Shown here piece by piece: positions 14,680 to 24,110 of a DNA stretch of 35,917 nucleotides (position 1 is the first letter of the stretch; every line of letters begins with the position of its first letter). Below the pieces are notes generated by a model. The model was not told the DNA's origin. It ran no database searches and saw nothing but the letters and a program-made list of their open reading frames with translations. Made by a program: the position numbers and the translations under genes. This stretch comes from Deltaproteobacteria bacterium (GTDB lineage Bacteria; Desulfobacterota; Desulfobulbia; Desulfobulbales; Desulfobulbaceae), in contig JAJRQC010000001.1 in assembly GCA_024280455.1 (NCBI GenBank), positions 1-35,917 on the forward strand. The letters run 5' to 3'.

Positions 14680-15473
14680 GCCAATACTCTGAAGTAGTGC
14701 AGATAATAGAAAACCGGGGCCGTCAGCAGCAGGCTGTCCACCCGATCGAGCAGACCGCCGTGACCGCCGAGCAGAGTTCCGGAGTCTTTGACGTCCATTG
14801 AACGTTTAATGACCGATTCGATCAGATCCCCGGCAATACCAATAATCACCAGAACGACGGCAATCAGACCGATTTCAATTACCGAAGGAGTTGTCGGCAG
14901 AATTAGACTGACGACCTCGGCGGTGAGAATTCCCGCGATAATACCGCCGACACCACCGGCCACTGTCTTGCCCGGGCTGATGGCGGGACAGAGCTTTTTC
15001 CGGCCGAATGCCCGCCCGGCATAGTAGGCCCCGGTATCGGACCCCGCCGTCATCGCCGTCAGGACAATCACCCAGTAAGCTCCGTCGGGAAGGGCGTGCA
15101 GCAGGACAAGATGGGCCGTACATAAACCGACATACAGAATCCCGAGGCCGCCGATACTTAAGAAACGAAAGACATCGTCAATCCTGGAATAGAGACGGAG
15201 AACAAGAAACACCAGGCCGAGCAGACCGGCAATCAGACCGGCCATGACCGCTTCCGTGGTTTTAAAATACGAGGCCAGGACGGGAAAAGAGGCGATGAGA
15301 ATAAGCGTCCAGAATGGGAAGCCGCTCAGCTTTCGGTCCGTCATCCGAAAATATTCATAGAGGCCCACACCCGAACCGATGACAATAACCGACCAGAAGA
15401 GGAGAAACGGGCCGAACAACAGGAGAAGCAGCCAGGCGGCCGCCATGATAAGCCCAGGTATAACCCGTTCCAT
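14676..15473 (-). CDS. cdsA: Phosphatidate cytidylyltransferase
   Basis: This integral membrane enzyme makes CDP-diacylglycerol from phosphatidate and CTP, the precursor of all phospholipid head groups. The 265-residue protein is mostly membrane segments. The C-terminal family signature runs from Ser-Val-Ile-Lys-Arg through [20 protein letters not shown] (about 226-250), with metal- and CTP-binding Asp residues. A conserved [19 protein letters not shown] stretch lies in the middle (about 144-162). It begins five bases after uppS and overlaps dxr. Confidence 0.97.
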   Translation of the reverse strand: MERVIPGLIMAAAWLLLLLFGPFLLFWSVIVIGSGVGLYEYFRMTDRKLSGFPFWTLILIASFPVLASYFKTTEAVMAGLIAGLLGLVFLVLRLYSRIDDVFRFLSIGGLGILYVGLCTAHLVLLHALPDGAYWVIVLTAMTAGSDTGAYYAGRAFGRKKLCPAISPGKTVAGGVGGIIAGILTAEVVSLILPTTPSVIEIGLIAVVLVIIGIAGDLIESVIKRSMDVKDSGTLLGGHGGLLDRVDSLLLTAPVFYYLHYFRVLA

Positions 15474-15478
15474 ATCAG

Positions 15479-16225
15479 TCAGCCCGTGTTGAGCTGAGCA
15501 CCGGTTTTGCCGAAACGACGCTGCTTACGGCCATAGGCGGCAACGGCCTCAAGCAGTTGGTCCTTTCTGAAATCCGGCCACTTGGTCTCGGTAAAATAAA
15601 GTTCAGCATAGGAAGCCTGCCAGAGAAGAAAATTAGAGAGCCGGTGTTCGCCACCGGTGCGGATCAACAGATCAGGATCCGGCTGACCCGCGGTGTCAAG
15701 CAGGTTGGTGAGCATATCCTCGGACAGGGACCGGTAGTCCAGTTCTCCATCAACACACTGTTTTGCCAGTTGCCGAACCGCCCGCATCATCTCGTTGCGG
15801 CCGCCATAGCTCAAGGCCAGGTTCAGGGTCATACCTGAACAGTCGGCAGTCTCCTCCATCACCGTGCCGAGCACTCTTCGGACGTCGACGGGCAGCCGTT
15901 CCCGCTGTCCCAGACAGAAGAGGCGGATATCATTTTTCAGCATGGTGCGAAGTTCCGATTCCAGATAGGTTCGGAGCAGCTTCATCAGGCCGGTGACTTC
16001 GGTGGGTGGCCGCTGCCAGTTTTCGGTGGAAAAGGCATACAGGGTCAGGTGGCGAACCCCTATATCTCTGGCTGTTTCAACGACTGCGCGGACCGAATCA
16101 ACCCCGGCCTTGTGCCCTGCCAGCCGCGGTTTATTCCGTTCTTCCGCCCACCTGCCGTTGCCGTCCATAATAATGGCAACATGGGTCGGAACAAGGCGAA
16201 TATCAAAAGATGTAGTCTCGTCCAT
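15479..16225 (-). CDS. uppS: Undecaprenyl diphosphate synthase (cis-prenyltransferase)
   Basis: UppS adds eight isoprene units to farnesyl diphosphate to make the C55 carrier for peptidoglycan and O-antigen. The 248-residue protein shows HVAIIMDGNGRWAEERN (about 15-31; catalytic Asp in MDGNGRWA), LTLYAFSTENWQRP (60-73) and the C-terminal RTGGEHRLSNFLLWQASYAE (about 199-218). The ATG at 16225 has no good ribosome site close by, and lies 25 bases after frr; it may be translated by coupling. It uses the isoprenoids made by Dxr and IspG, also in this window. Confidence 0.97.
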   Translation of the reverse strand: MDETTSFDIRLVPTHVAIIMDGNGRWAEERNKPRLAGHKAGVDSVRAVVETARDIGVRHLTLYAFSTENWQRPPTEVTGLMKLLRTYLESELRTMLKNDIRLFCLGQRERLPVDVRRVLGTVMEETADCSGMTLNLALSYGGRNEMMRAVRQLAKQCVDGELDYRSLSEDMLTNLLDTAGQPDPDLLIRTGGEHRLSNFLLWQASYAELYFTETKWPDFRKDQLLEAVAAYGRKQRRFGKTGAQLNTG

Positions 16226-16250
16226 GAAAACGTAAATACAGTCAGAGAGC

Positions 16251-16808
16251 CTACACCTCCATGACTTCCTTCTCCTTATTGGCGGTTATTTCATCAAGCT
16301 GCTTGATAAAATCATCGGTCGCCTTTTGCGCTTCTTCCTGAAGACGGAACATATCATCTTCAGATATCTCCTTGTCTTTTTTCTGTTTTTTAAACAGATC
16401 ATTGCCGTCCCGGCGGACATTGCGGATAGCAACCTTGAATTCCTCGCCTATTTTCTTGACCTGTTTGACCAGCTCCCTGCGACGATCCTCGGTCAGAGGC
16501 GGAATATTCAAGCGGATGACATTGCCGTCATTGGCAGGGGTCAACCCTAAAGAAGAGGAAAGGATCGCCTTTTCAATCGGCGCAATCATCTGCGGATCCC
16601 AGGGTTTGATGGCAATCATACTCGACTCAGGGATAGTCAGTGTTCCAACCTGATCCATGGGTAACATAGAACCATAGGCATCAACCTTGATGCCGTCGAG
16701 CAAGGCAAGGGAGGCGCGACCGGTTCTGATCTTGGTCAGTTCACGCTTATAGGCATCCACACTCCCCTGCATCTTTTCCTTGAGTTCTTCTACCTGTTCA
16801 CTGCTCAT
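16251..16808 (-). CDS. frr: Ribosome recycling factor
   Basis: RRF splits the post-termination ribosome together with EF-G. Length is 185 residues, as usual. Characteristic stretches are LTKIRTGRASLALLDGIKVD (about 24-43), GSMLPMDQVGTLTIPESSMI (46-65), ANDGNVIRLNIPPLTEDRR (about 97-115) and the C-terminal helical region LQEEAQKATDDFIKQLDEI. A strong ribosome site (AAGGAGG) precedes the ATG. It follows pyrH after 124 bases. Confidence 0.98.
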   Translation of the reverse strand: MSSEQVEELKEKMQGSVDAYKRELTKIRTGRASLALLDGIKVDAYGSMLPMDQVGTLTIPESSMIAIKPWDPQMIAPIEKAILSSSLGLTPANDGNVIRLNIPPLTEDRRRELVKQVKKIGEEFKVAIRNVRRDGNDLFKKQKKDKEISEDDMFRLQEEAQKATDDFIKQLDEITANKEKEVMEV

Positions 16809-16932
16809 GATGTCCTCCTTAGGATTTCCTCAACCATTTAAACCAAACTACCAGACAGAACTTTTCTTTATTTTCCATCGCCTTGGAGCCCTGGACCGGC
16901 ATGGTTATTCCAGGCCCTGCTGGCAGAATCTC

Positions 16933-17640
16933 TTATCCGCTGATCAGCGTACCGATATCTTCTCCTGCAGCTGCCCTGGCAATATTACCGGGTTCTTTCA
17001 TGTTAAAGACAAAAATCGGCAGATCATTGTCCCTGGCAAGAGAAATACCTGCGGCATCCATGACCCGCAGGTCATCCTGCAGCACCCGCGTATAGCTCAA
17101 ACGGTCAAATCGGACTGCGCTTTCATCTTTTTCAGGATCGCGGTCATAGACCCCGTCCACCCGGGTTGCCTTCATGATGACATCGGCCTGAATCTCCAGG
17201 GCCCGCAGCACGCCTGCGGTATCGGTTGTGAAAAACGGATTACCGGTACCGGCGGCGAAGATGACCACCCGTTGCTGCTCCAGATGACGCAGTGCCTCGG
17301 CCCGGACATAGGGTTCACAGACATTGCGCATGCTAATTGCCGACATGACCCGGGCGGATATACCGCATTTTTCCAGGCCGTCCTGCATGGCAAGAGAATT
17401 TATGACCGTGGCAAGCATGCCCATGTTATCAGCCGAACTCCGGTCCATACCGCCGGCGGCACCGGCAACTCCACGAAAAATATTTCCGGCCCCGATGACC
17501 AGGGCCAGCTCAACGCCGCGTTCATGGACGGTCTTGATCTCGGAGGCCACAAAACGAATCATCTCAGGGCTGATGCCGTAGGTTCCCGCACCCATCAGGG
17601 CTTCACCGCTGATCTTCAAAAGAATGCGTCTAAACTTCAT
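16933..17640 (-). CDS. pyrH: UMP kinase
   Basis: PyrH phosphorylates UMP to UDP; the bacterial enzyme is a hexamer of the amino-acid-kinase fold, unrelated to eukaryotic UMP/CMP kinase. The 235-residue protein shows [16 protein letters not shown] (2-17), [13 protein letters not shown] (about 48-60), [13 protein letters not shown] (about 77-89), [20 protein letters not shown] (131-150) and [16 protein letters not shown] (about 156-171). A good ribosome site (GGAGG) lies upstream of the ATG. Position between tsf and frr is the common bacterial order. Confidence 0.98.
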   Translation of the reverse strand: MKFRRILLKISGEALMGAGTYGISPEMIRFVASEIKTVHERGVELALVIGAGNIFRGVAGAAGGMDRSSADNMGMLATVINSLAMQDGLEKCGISARVMSAISMRNVCEPYVRAEALRHLEQQRVVIFAAGTGNPFFTTDTAGVLRALEIQADVIMKATRVDGVYDRDPEKDESAVRFDRLSYTRVLQDDLRVMDAAGISLARDNDLPIFVFNMKEPGNIARAAAGEDIGTLISG

Positions 17641-17717
17641 TCAACCTCCTGAGATGCTTGATCCGTTTTAAAATATGTTTGCCGAGTCAATATCGTGCCC
17701 GTTGCAAACGCTTTAGC

Positions 17718-18311
17718 TTAAGCGCCGATCTGAAAACGGGAAAAACGCTTGATGGAGATATTCTCACCCATCTTTGCCACCAGCTCGTTGAGCAGGTCCT
17801 GGATACTGAGATCGGGATTCTTGACATACTTCTGTTCCATCAGGCAGATCTCGGAAAGGTATTTTTCAATCTTGCCGGTAACGATCTTTTCAACGATATT
17901 TTCTGGCTTACCGGATTCCAGGGCCTGGGCGGTATAAATCTCTTTTTCCCGCTCCACCATCTCGGCCGGCACATCGTCCCGACCAACGGAAACTGGATTT
18001 ACGGCCGCAATGTGCATGGCTATATCGCGGGCAAACTCTTTAAAACCGTCGGTTTTGGCAACAAAATCAGTTTCACAGCCGACCTCGACCATGACTCCGA
18101 GCTTACCGCCGCCGTGAATATAACACTCAACCACGCCTTCACTGGTCACCCGGTCCGCTCGCTTGGCAGCGACGGCAAGACCTTTCTGCCGTAGATGGTC
18201 CACGGCTTTCTCCATATCACCCTCTGTCTCTCCCAGGGCTTTTTTGCAGTCCATCATACCGGCATTGGTCTTATCACGCAGCTCTTTGACCATCTGGGCT
18301 GTAATCTTCAC
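17718..18311 (-). CDS. tsf: Elongation factor Ts, short form
   Basis: EF-Ts exchanges GDP on EF-Tu. The N-terminal domain ITAQMVKELRDKTNAGMMDC (3-22) and the core VEVGCETDFVAKTDGF (75-90) are diagnostic. At 197 residues it is the short type that lacks part of the core/coiled-coil region of the 283-residue E. coli protein. It follows rpsB with an intergenic hairpin in between, an arrangement that can set the S2:EF-Ts ratio. Confidence 0.98.
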   Translation of the reverse strand: MKITAQMVKELRDKTNAGMMDCKKALGETEGDMEKAVDHLRQKGLAVAAKRADRVTSEGVVECYIHGGGKLGVMVEVGCETDFVAKTDGFKEFARDIAMHIAAVNPVSVGRDDVPAEMVEREKEIYTAQALESGKPENIVEKIVTGKIEKYLSEICLMEQKYVKNPDLSIQDLLNELVAKMGENISIKRFSRFQIGA

Positions 18312-18422
18312 GATTGCAATCTCCTTTCTACTGTTAACAAATCATAAACAGAATGTTTTATCTTCTCGACTTTCCGTAAATTCTATTTCTTTTCGGGCAA
18401 TACACCCGTTATCAGCACAGAA

Positions 18423-18444
18423 GAAGGGGCTAAAAAGCCCCTTC
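18423..18444 (-). terminator. Perfect 9-bp hairpin between rpsB and tsf (attenuator-like)
   Basis: GAAGGGGCT (18423-18431) and AGCCCCTTC (18436-18444) form a 9-bp stem with a four-base loop, 34 bases after the rpsB stop. The minus strand continues TTCTTCTG, only a weak T-rich tail, so partial termination or 3' stabilisation is more likely than full termination. Confidence 0.5.
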
Positions 18445-18477
18445 CAGTACAACACAGTTTTCGCTGAGCAGGCAGAA

Positions 18478-19371
18478 CTATTCGGTAGTCTTCTCTGCTG
18501 TTGCCACAACATCCTCAATCTTCTCTGCTGTTGCCACAACATCCTCAATCTTCTCTGCTGTTGCCACAACATCCTCAGTCTTCTCTGTCGTTGCCGCAGT
18601 ATCTTCACTTTTCTCTGCAACCGGCTCCTGACCACCCATGGCAGCCTCGAGTTCCTCGACATCGACATCGACATCCGGCTCAGCACCACTCTTGGCTTTG
18701 CCTTCCTTAACAGCCTCGGCTATCAATGAGGAAATCAGCTTGATGGCACGAATAGCATCATCGTTGCCGGGAATAATATAGTCGATTCCATCGGGATCAC
18801 AGTTGGTATCGGTGAGGGCAACTACTGGAATTCCCAGTTTATTTGCCTCACTCACGGCAATTTCTTCTTTTTTCGGATCAACAACAAACAACACATCGGG
18901 CAGGCTTCTCATATTTTTGATTCCGCCGATATTCCGATCAAGTTTGATGCGCTCTTTTTCCATCAGCAGGATCTCTTTTTTCGGAAAGCGGTTGATCGAC
19001 CCGTCCTCCTGCATGGCTTCAATCTTTTTCAAACGGTCAACAGAGTTTTTGATGGTCTGAAAGTTCGTCATCATACCACCAAGCCAGCGATGGTTGACAA
19101 AATACATGCCGCAGTGCTCGGCCTGTTCGCGGATATGGGCCTGGGCCTGACGCTTGGTGCCGACAAACAGCACGGTTCCGTCGTTGGCTATTACGTCGAC
19201 GATATAGGCGTAGGCCCGGCGGAACATCTTCATGGTTACATCGAGGTTGACGATATAAATCCCGTTGCGGGGCCCATAGATATAGGGTTTCATCTTCGGG
19301 TTCCATCGCCTTGTCTGATGGCCGAAATGCAGGCCGGCCTCAAGCATCTGTCGCATTGTTACGTTTGCCAT
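18478..19371 (-). CDS. rpsB: 30S ribosomal protein S2 with long repetitive acidic tail
   Basis: S2 binds the back of the 30S subunit and is needed for S1 binding. The conserved core (about 1-235) shows [20 protein letters not shown] (6-25), [17 protein letters not shown] and [20 protein letters not shown] (split). At 297 residues it is about 40-50 longer than usual. The added tail (about 250-297) is rich in Glu, Ala, Val, Thr and has a ten-residue unit [10 protein letters not shown] repeated three times plus a diverged fourth copy, encoded by a 30-bp DNA repeat. The ATG at 19371 has AGGAGA upstream. It heads the operon rpsB-tsf-pyrH-frr-uppS-cdsA-dxr-rseP-tsaB. Confidence 0.97.
   Translation of the reverse strand: MANVTMRQMLEAGLHFGHQTRRWNPKMKPYIYGPRNGIYIVNLDVTMKMFRRAYAYIVDVIANDGTVLFVGTKRQAQAHIREQAEHCGMYFVNHRWLGGMMTNFQTIKNSVDRLKKIEAMQEDGSINRFPKKEILLMEKERIKLDRNIGGIKNMRSLPDVLFVVDPKKEEIAVSEANKLGIPVVALTDTNCDPDGIDYIIPGNDDAIRAIKLISSLIAEAVKEGKAKSGAEPDVDVDVEELEAAMGGQEPVAEKSEDTAATTEKTEDVVATAEKIEDVVATAEKIEDVVATAEKTTE
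18489..18608 (-). repeat. 30-bp tandem repeat inside the 3' end of rpsB
   Basis: Four units of 30 bp: 18489-18518, 18519-18548 and 18549-18578 are nearly identical (the third differs at its last base), while 18579-18608 is diverged. The length is a multiple of three, so unit gain or loss keeps the frame. Confidence 0.85.
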
Positions 19372-19407
19372 AAACTTCTCCTGTTTTTGGTTTTTCCTCC
19401 ATCCCTG

Positions 19408-19439
19408 TATCCAATCCGCAGAGCGGACACCAAAGGATT
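19408..19439 (-). promoter_or_regulatory. rpsB leader hairpin
   Basis: TCCGC (19415-19419) and GCGGA (19423-19427) form a tight stem, extended after an internal loop by ATCC (19409-19412) with GGAT (19435-19438). It lies 37 bases upstream of the rpsB ATG. Leaders of rpsB are known sites of S2 autoregulation in some bacteria; that role here is inference. Confidence 0.4.
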
Positions 19440-19509
19440 AATGCGGGATGTGTGTAGTACATTAAGCTCTCCGACACCATGCCGAAGGCCATTTAAACAT
19501 AAAACTTTC

Positions 19510-19538
19510 TTAATACCACGTTGTCTCGTTGTTTTCAA
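19510..19538 (-). promoter_or_regulatory. rpsB promoter
   Basis: On the minus strand TTGAAA (19538-19533), a 17-base spacer and TATTAA (19515-19510) form a good sigma-70 promoter about 140 bases before the rpsB start codon. Confidence 0.6.
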
Positions 19539-19727
19539 GCAGATCAAATGAAAAATTGCGGCCAAGCCATTGCCTGCCTGTGCAATAGGGAACTTTGGTC
19601 GAAAATGAACAAGGGGCTGCTTTGACTTTGAACGATGTGGATGCAAGAGTAGAACAACCGATGATGTTTTTTTGGGTTTTCATACCGCCAAGAGGGCTAC
19701 CGGCTGCTGCCGGTCGGCAAAATGAAA

Positions 19728-20501
19728 TTACCGCGGTGTTAAGGTCCGACGATCTCCTAGAGTAAACTGCAGCCATTGAAAGCCGAATTTCAGGAGTTCG
19801 GCATCGTCACGTTTAATCCGCCGGCGCTCGTCCTTGCTTAATCGAAAACCGGACAACAGGTTGTGGCGACTGACGTAGGAACGAAATTCATCCAGGTTAT
19901 AGCATGCCATAAAGGCCATCTGCTGGCGATGACCGGCCTCTCCTTCGCCCTGCCACGGGTTGGTGGCAAAAAAAGCATCGACTTCAGCCCAATAATCATT
20001 CATCAGGTTATACTCATGAATGAATTGATCCCTTTCCCATTCAGATACCGTGTAGGTCCGTTCTTCCTGATGTCCTTTACAATAGGGGTGATGGGTCATG
20101 AAATAATGAACCTGCAGAGACTTTTTCCCGGGCAGTCGTTCAACGGCCCGCTCAAGGGGGTAGGTCCGGCAGGATGAAGGACGATCCTTATAGACCGAGC
20201 AGCCGGCCTTTTTTAGAAATGGACAGGGATACCCGTCTTCATCGGCCATATTGAGCATCACTGCAGGAAAATAGGGATGAGAGCCCTCGGCAATCCGGGT
20301 ATGGCGCTCCATAAAATCACGGGAATGAAGGCCAAGCCTGTTTTTCAACCTGAGCACATCGTACGGATAGAGATACATCTCCACCTTATGGCAACAGACC
20401 AGGTAACAGGGGACCTCGGGATGACAGTGAAAATGAAATCGCTCTTGACCAACCGGAGTTCGTCCTTCGGGAATCGGGAATGGATTTTCATGTTCGCTCA
20501 T
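19728..20501 (-). CDS. YkgJ-family (UPF0153) cysteine-cluster protein
   Basis: The 257-residue protein resembles the YkgJ family of presumed zinc- or iron-binding proteins. It has an N-terminal cluster C-x5-C-x3-CC (26, 32, 36, 37) and a second set at Cys93, Cys101 and Cys111 in the family pattern PCPFLKKAGCSVYKDRP, then SSCRTYPL. The first cluster is spaced more widely than the usual CxxC-type start. The C-terminal half (about 130-257) is not recognised. I chose ATG at 20501, with a GGGGG run before it; an ATG at 20513 directly abuts the T-run of the upstream terminator and would have no leader. It is a lone gene between two ribosomal transcription units. Confidence 0.8.
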   Translation of the reverse strand: MSEHENPFPIPEGRTPVGQERFHFHCHPEVPCYLVCCHKVEMYLYPYDVLRLKNRLGLHSRDFMERHTRIAEGSHPYFPAVMLNMADEDGYPCPFLKKAGCSVYKDRPSSCRTYPLERAVERLPGKKSLQVHYFMTHHPYCKGHQEERTYTVSEWERDQFIHEYNLMNDYWAEVDAFFATNPWQGEGEAGHRQQMAFMACYNLDEFRSYVSRHNLLSGFRLSKDERRRIKRDDAELLKFGFQWLQFTLGDRRTLTPR

Positions 20502-20512
20502 CGTTACCCCCA

Positions 20513-20552
20513 TAAAAAAAGGCTGGTCGGTGAATCATCACCGTCCCAGCCT
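20513..20552 (-). terminator. Rho-independent terminator of the alpha operon (after rplQ)
   Basis: On the minus strand AGGCTGG and CGGTGA pair with TCACCG and CCAGCCT around a four-base loop (20520-20552), followed by seven T (20519-20513). It lies 36 bases after the rplQ stop and ends the ribosomal supercluster. Confidence 0.9.
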
Positions 20553-20588
20553 GAAAGTATTAAAAAAAGGTACAGCTATACCATATGA

Positions 20589-20984
20589 CTACTCTTCCTC
20601 GTCAACCTCGGGTTCTTCATAGGCTTCTTCGTAGCCGACAAGTTCAATGATGGCCATGGGTGCAGCATCTCCACTCCGGGTACCGGTGCGGATAATTCTG
20701 GTATAGCCACCCTGACGATCGGCATACTGTTCGCTCAGATCGTCAAAGAGTTTGGCAACCACGGCCTTGGATCGGATATAGGTCATGGCCTGACGACGGG
20801 CATGCAGATCACCACGTTTACCAAGTGTGATCATTTTCTCGGCAACCCTGCGAACTTCTTTAGCCTTAGGTACTGTAGTCACAATTCGTTCATGCTCAAG
20901 CAGGGAAGTTACCATATTGCGAAACATAGCCTTCCGGTGTGACGCATTTCGGCCGAGTTTGCGGCCGACTATTTTATGTCTCAT
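20589..20984 (-). CDS. rplQ: 50S ribosomal protein L17
   Basis: L17 stabilises the bottom of the large subunit near the tunnel exit. The 131-residue protein starts with [20 protein letters not shown] (1-20), includes [21 protein letters not shown] (about 36-56) and ends with an acidic tail (EEPEVDEEE) beyond the conserved body. It is the last gene of the alpha operon, 75 bases after rpoA, followed by a strong terminator. Confidence 0.98.
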   Translation of the reverse strand: MRHKIVGRKLGRNASHRKAMFRNMVTSLLEHERIVTTVPKAKEVRRVAEKMITLGKRGDLHARRQAMTYIRSKAVVAKLFDDLSEQYADRQGGYTRIIRTGTRSGDAAPMAIIELVGYEEAYEEPEVDEEE

Positions 20985-21059
20985 TGTCCTGTCCTTCTAT
21001 CTACACTAAAAATTTGTTCTCTGTCTGTATACCAAAAAAGAGGTCTGGTTTCAGAACAG

Positions 21060-22103
21060 TTAACCTTCTTCGCCGTTTTCACTCTTTTCTCCGGGAGCTT
21101 TCCAACCATCGGCTTTCATGCCGAGGGTCAGTTCATGCTCGGAGAGCAGTGCCTTAATCTCATTGAGTGATTTACGACCAAAATTCTTGGTTTTCAGCAT
21201 TTCCGCATCGGTCTTCTGAACAAGCTGTCCAATAAATTGAATATCTGCGTTTTTAAGACAGTTTGCAGAACGTACCGACAGCTCAAGATCCTCAACATTT
21301 TTATCCAGGAATGGGGGATATTCTACATCATCTCCGTCCCCTTCCACCTTGTCGGGTACCTTGGCTGCTTCTTCATCAAAGTTGATAAAGATAGTCATCT
21401 GTTCTTTGAGAATTTTAGCGGCATAGGCAAGTGCATTTTCCGGTCGCACACTGCCGTCAGTCTCGATCTCAATAGTCAGACGATCATAATCCGTACGCTG
21501 CCCAACCCGGGCCGAGCTCACAACATACTGAATACGGACAATCGGTGCAAAAACAGAATCAATGGGAATGACGCCGATGGCCTGGCCTTCTTTTTTATTC
21601 TGTTCCGCGGTTACGTAACCTTTACCCCAGCACACCTCAAGTTCCGCCCGAAAGGTAGTGTCACCGGTTATAGTGCATATGGGCTGTTCAGGATTCATGA
21701 CCTCAACATACGCACCACCGTTGATGTCACCTGCGGTAACAACCCCGGTTCCGGTTTTTTCTACAACCACATTGGCTATATCCGGACCATTGAGTTTCAG
21801 TCGAACCTGTTTTAGATTAAGAATAATTTCTGCTACGTCTTCATGAATACCGTCAATGGTTGTGAACTCATGAAGTGCATTATCAATCTTTACCGATGTT
21901 ATCGCAGCTCCCCTGATGGATGAGAGCAGGATTCTACGTAAAGAGTTGCCGATTGTTGCTGCGAATCCACGTTCAAAAGGCTGGCATATGAATTTCCCGT
22001 ATCGTTCACTATGGGTCTGTTCCGTGACCTCCAAGCGCTCCGGTGAGATGAGTTCATGCCAGTTTTTGTAAAAAGGATTGTCGTCCTGGATTTCCTGTAC
22101 CAT
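21060..22103 (-). CDS. rpoA: DNA-directed RNA polymerase subunit alpha
   Basis: The alpha dimer seeds polymerase assembly, and its C-terminal domain contacts UP elements and activators. The 347-residue protein shows the N-terminal domain ([20 protein letters not shown], about 33-52) and the C-terminal domain with [20 protein letters not shown] (split) and [14 protein letters not shown]. Length is slightly above the usual 330-340, mainly through a short insertion in the linker (DGDDVEYPP) and a charged tail. It follows rpsD after 20 bases. Confidence 0.98.
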   Translation of the reverse strand: MVQEIQDDNPFYKNWHELISPERLEVTEQTHSERYGKFICQPFERGFAATIGNSLRRILLSSIRGAAITSVKIDNALHEFTTIDGIHEDVAEIILNLKQVRLKLNGPDIANVVVEKTGTGVVTAGDINGGAYVEVMNPEQPICTITGDTTFRAELEVCWGKGYVTAEQNKKEGQAIGVIPIDSVFAPIVRIQYVVSSARVGQRTDYDRLTIEIETDGSVRPENALAYAAKILKEQMTIFINFDEEAAKVPDKVEGDGDDVEYPPFLDKNVEDLELSVRSANCLKNADIQFIGQLVQKTDAEMLKTKNFGRKSLNEIKALLSEHELTLGMKADGWKAPGEKSENGEEG

Positions 22104-22123
22104 GCAATACCTGATTCTTAAGG

Positions 22124-22753
22124 TTACTTGGAGTACAATTCTACGATGAGCTGTTCCTGAATCGGCAGGGTGATCTCTTCACGGTTAGGCAATGCCTTGA
22201 CCGTTCCCTGGAAATTCTGCTGAGCAAGCTCAAGCCAACTTGGGACGCCGCGACGTGCAGCACCCTCAATGTTGTCGATGATTATCTCATTTTTCCGGCT
22301 TTTCTCTTTCAGACTGATAACATCGCCGGGCTTAACGAATGCGGAAGGAATATTGACTTTCCTTCCGTTCAAAGTGAAATGATTGTGCCTGATAAGTTGT
22401 CGGGCCTGATCTCGTGAGCTGGCAAAACCAAGACGATATACGGTATTGTCAAGACGACGCTCAAGCATGACAAGCAGGTTCTCACCTGTGACCCCTCTTG
22501 CCTGATCGGCCATTTGAAAATATCGCTTGAATTGCTTTTCAAGCATACCGTACATATGTTTAACTTTCTGCTTCTCACGAAGCTGAATAGCGTAGTCGGA
22601 GACTTTACGGAAACGATTTTGGCCGTGTTGTCCCGGGCTGTAAGCCCTACGTTCAAAAGAGCATTTATCCGAATAACAACGGTCGCCCTTTAAATAAAGT
22701 TTCAAATTCTCGCGTCTGCAGGTCCTGCAGGATGCTCCTGTATATCTGGCCAA
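22124..22753 (-). CDS. rpsD: 30S ribosomal protein S4 (zinc-binding form)
   Basis: S4 nucleates 16S rRNA folding and often represses the alpha operon by binding its mRNA. The 209-residue protein has Cys9, Cys12, Cys26 and Cys31 in its N-terminus, so it is the zinc (C+) form. The S4 RNA-binding domain ([20 protein letters not shown], about 92-111) is intact. It lies 94 bases after rpsK. Confidence 0.98.
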   Translation of the reverse strand: MARYTGASCRTCRRENLKLYLKGDRCYSDKCSFERRAYSPGQHGQNRFRKVSDYAIQLREKQKVKHMYGMLEKQFKRYFQMADQARGVTGENLLVMLERRLDNTVYRLGFASSRDQARQLIRHNHFTLNGRKVNIPSAFVKPGDVISLKEKSRKNEIIIDNIEGAARRGVPSWLELAQQNFQGTVKALPNREEITLPIQEQLIVELYSK

Positions 22754-22847
22754 CGTAAATCTCCTTCTCTAATCGGTATCGGTTTTACGCAGCGGACAGT
22801 CGTTCTACTGACTGCAACCGTACAATTAAACACGCACCAGCAGCGTG

Positions 22848-23243
22848 TTATACTCTTCTTCGCTTAGGCGGCTTACAGCCGTTATGCGGAATTGTTGTAA
22901 CATCAACTATCTTGCTGACTTCAAGTTCGGTGGTGGTCAGTGCACGCAAAGCGGCCTCACGACCAGGGCCAGGCCCCTTTACCCGGACTTCAACTTTGCG
23001 AACTCCTTGGTCGCGTGCTTTTGCCACTGCATCACTCAAGGCTTTCTGGGCTGCGAATGGGGTTGATTTACGCGAACCTTTGAAACCGATCACCCCTGCG
23101 CTTGACCAGGCAAGTGTGTTACCCTGCCGATCGGCAATTGTAACAACGGTATTGTTGAAGGTTGAATATATAAAGATAATCCCTTCCGGAATATTTTTCT
23201 TTTCACGGCGTTTTGAACGAACGCCTTTTACTGCCTTAGCCAT
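22848..23243 (-). CDS. rpsK: 30S ribosomal protein S11
   Basis: S11 lines the platform near the E site. The frame is open to 23357, but homologues start at [20 protein letters not shown], so I place the start at ATG 23243 (131 residues). Typical stretches are [20 protein letters not shown] and [17 protein letters not shown], and the C-terminal [14 protein letters not shown]. The longer frame would run into rpsM. Confidence 0.98.
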   Translation of the reverse strand: MAKAVKGVRSKRREKKNIPEGIIFIYSTFNNTVVTIADRQGNTLAWSSAGVIGFKGSRKSTPFAAQKALSDAVAKARDQGVRKVEVRVKGPGPGREAALRALTTTELEVSKIVDVTTIPHNGCKPPKRRRV

Positions 23244-23284
23244 ACCTGCTCCATTAGTTGAACTAAAACGTTCGAGTGATCTGA

Positions 23285-23647
23285 TTACCTGCGCACTGCT
23301 CCACGCCGCGGCCCCTTGCAGGTCCTGGCGTTGGTTTTCGTCCTCTGTCCGCGGCAAGGCAGACTGCGACGATGGCGGCGGCCGCGGTAGCAGCCAAGAT
23401 CCATCAGTCGTTTGATATCCATGGAGACTTCCCGGCGCCGGTCACCTTCAACGACATAGTCGTTTTCAATGATCTTTCTGATTCGGGTTACATCCTCACC
23501 ATTAAGATCGTCGCTGTTCATCTGATAAGGGAGATCAGCTTTGTCGAGAATTGCCCGAGCCGTAGTCAGCCCGATTCCGTAAATATAGGTCAAAGCCCGA
23601 TCCAAATGTTTATTCCGTGGCAAATCCACGCCTGCTATCCGTGCCAA
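23285..23647 (-). CDS. rpsM: 30S ribosomal protein S13
   Basis: S13 sits in the head and forms bridges with the large subunit. The 120-residue protein starts [20 protein letters not shown] and ends with the basic [17 protein letters not shown] tail that reaches the P-site tRNA. A Cys replaces the usual Arg in the segment ARTxKGP. It lies between rpmJ and rpsK. Confidence 0.98.
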   Translation of the reverse strand: MARIAGVDLPRNKHLDRALTYIYGIGLTTARAILDKADLPYQMNSDDLNGEDVTRIRKIIENDYVVEGDRRREVSMDIKRLMDLGCYRGRRHRRSLPCRGQRTKTNARTCKGPRRGAVRR

Positions 23648-23692
23648 GATATTACTCCTTGTTAAACTGTGAACAGGTGGTTAACCGTGGGG

Positions 23693-23806
23693 TTATCCCT
23701 GTCTTTGTTTATGTTTTTTATTCTTGCAGCTGACACGCACAACACCTTTGCGTTTGAATATCCTGCAGTCACTGCACATTTTTTTCACTGAAGATCGTAC
23801 CTTCAT
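23693..23806 (-). CDS. rpmJ: 50S ribosomal protein L36 (zinc-binding form)
   Basis: This is a 37-residue protein starting [20 protein letters not shown] and ending HKQRQG. Zinc ligands are Cys11, Cys14, Cys27 and His32, so it is the C+ form. L36 binds 23S rRNA near the peptidyl-transferase side. It lies between infA and rpsM, the standard place. Confidence 0.97.
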   Translation of the reverse strand: MKVRSSVKKMCSDCRIFKRKGVVRVSCKNKKHKQRQG

Positions 23807-23833
23807 TGTATTCTCCCCAAGCTGCTGACAGCC

Positions 23834-24070
23834 TTATTTTTTTCCTTTCCCACCTTTGGATCTAAAGGTGACTCTGCCCCTGGTGAGATCATAGGGAGAC
23901 AGTTCGACTGTTACCTGATCCCCGGGTAGAATTTTTATATAATGCATGCGCATTTTACCTGATATATGCGCCAACACTTTATGTCCGTTTTCCAGCTCCA
24001 CGCGAAACATGGCGTTGGGCAACGGCTCTATAATAGTTCCTTCTACCTCAATGGCTTCTTCTTTGGCCAT
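23834..24070 (-). CDS. infA: Translation initiation factor IF-1
   Basis: IF-1 occupies the A site on the 30S subunit during initiation. The 78-residue protein is one S1/OB-fold domain: [20 protein letters not shown] (9-28), [20 protein letters not shown] and LTRGRVTFR. It is a few residues longer than the common 72, at both ends. A perfect TATAAT lies about 40 bases upstream of its start, so transcription may restart here. Confidence 0.97.
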   Translation of the reverse strand: MAKEEAIEVEGTIIEPLPNAMFRVELENGHKVLAHISGKMRMHYIKILPGDQVTVELSPYDLTRGRVTFRSKGGKGKK

Positions 24071-24110
24071 AACACCTTCCGTTAATTAATTTTTGAGCCA
24101 AATTTTACAT

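Larger units (their letters stand above)
19372..19727. promoter_or_regulatory. rpsB upstream interval (leader and promoter region)
   Basis: This 356-base stretch has no supported gene. It holds the rpsB promoter (19510-19538), a leader of roughly 130 bases with a hairpin (19408-19439), and, just after the YkgJ-like stop, a small perfect hairpin ACCGGC/GCCGGT without T-run. Overlapping frames on both strands have no recognisable protein features. Confidence 0.6.

Noticed and set aside
19359-19776. Two overlapping minus-strand frames in the rpsB upstream interval
   Set aside because: They cover the rpsB promoter and leader, and show neither family motifs nor clear ribosome sites.
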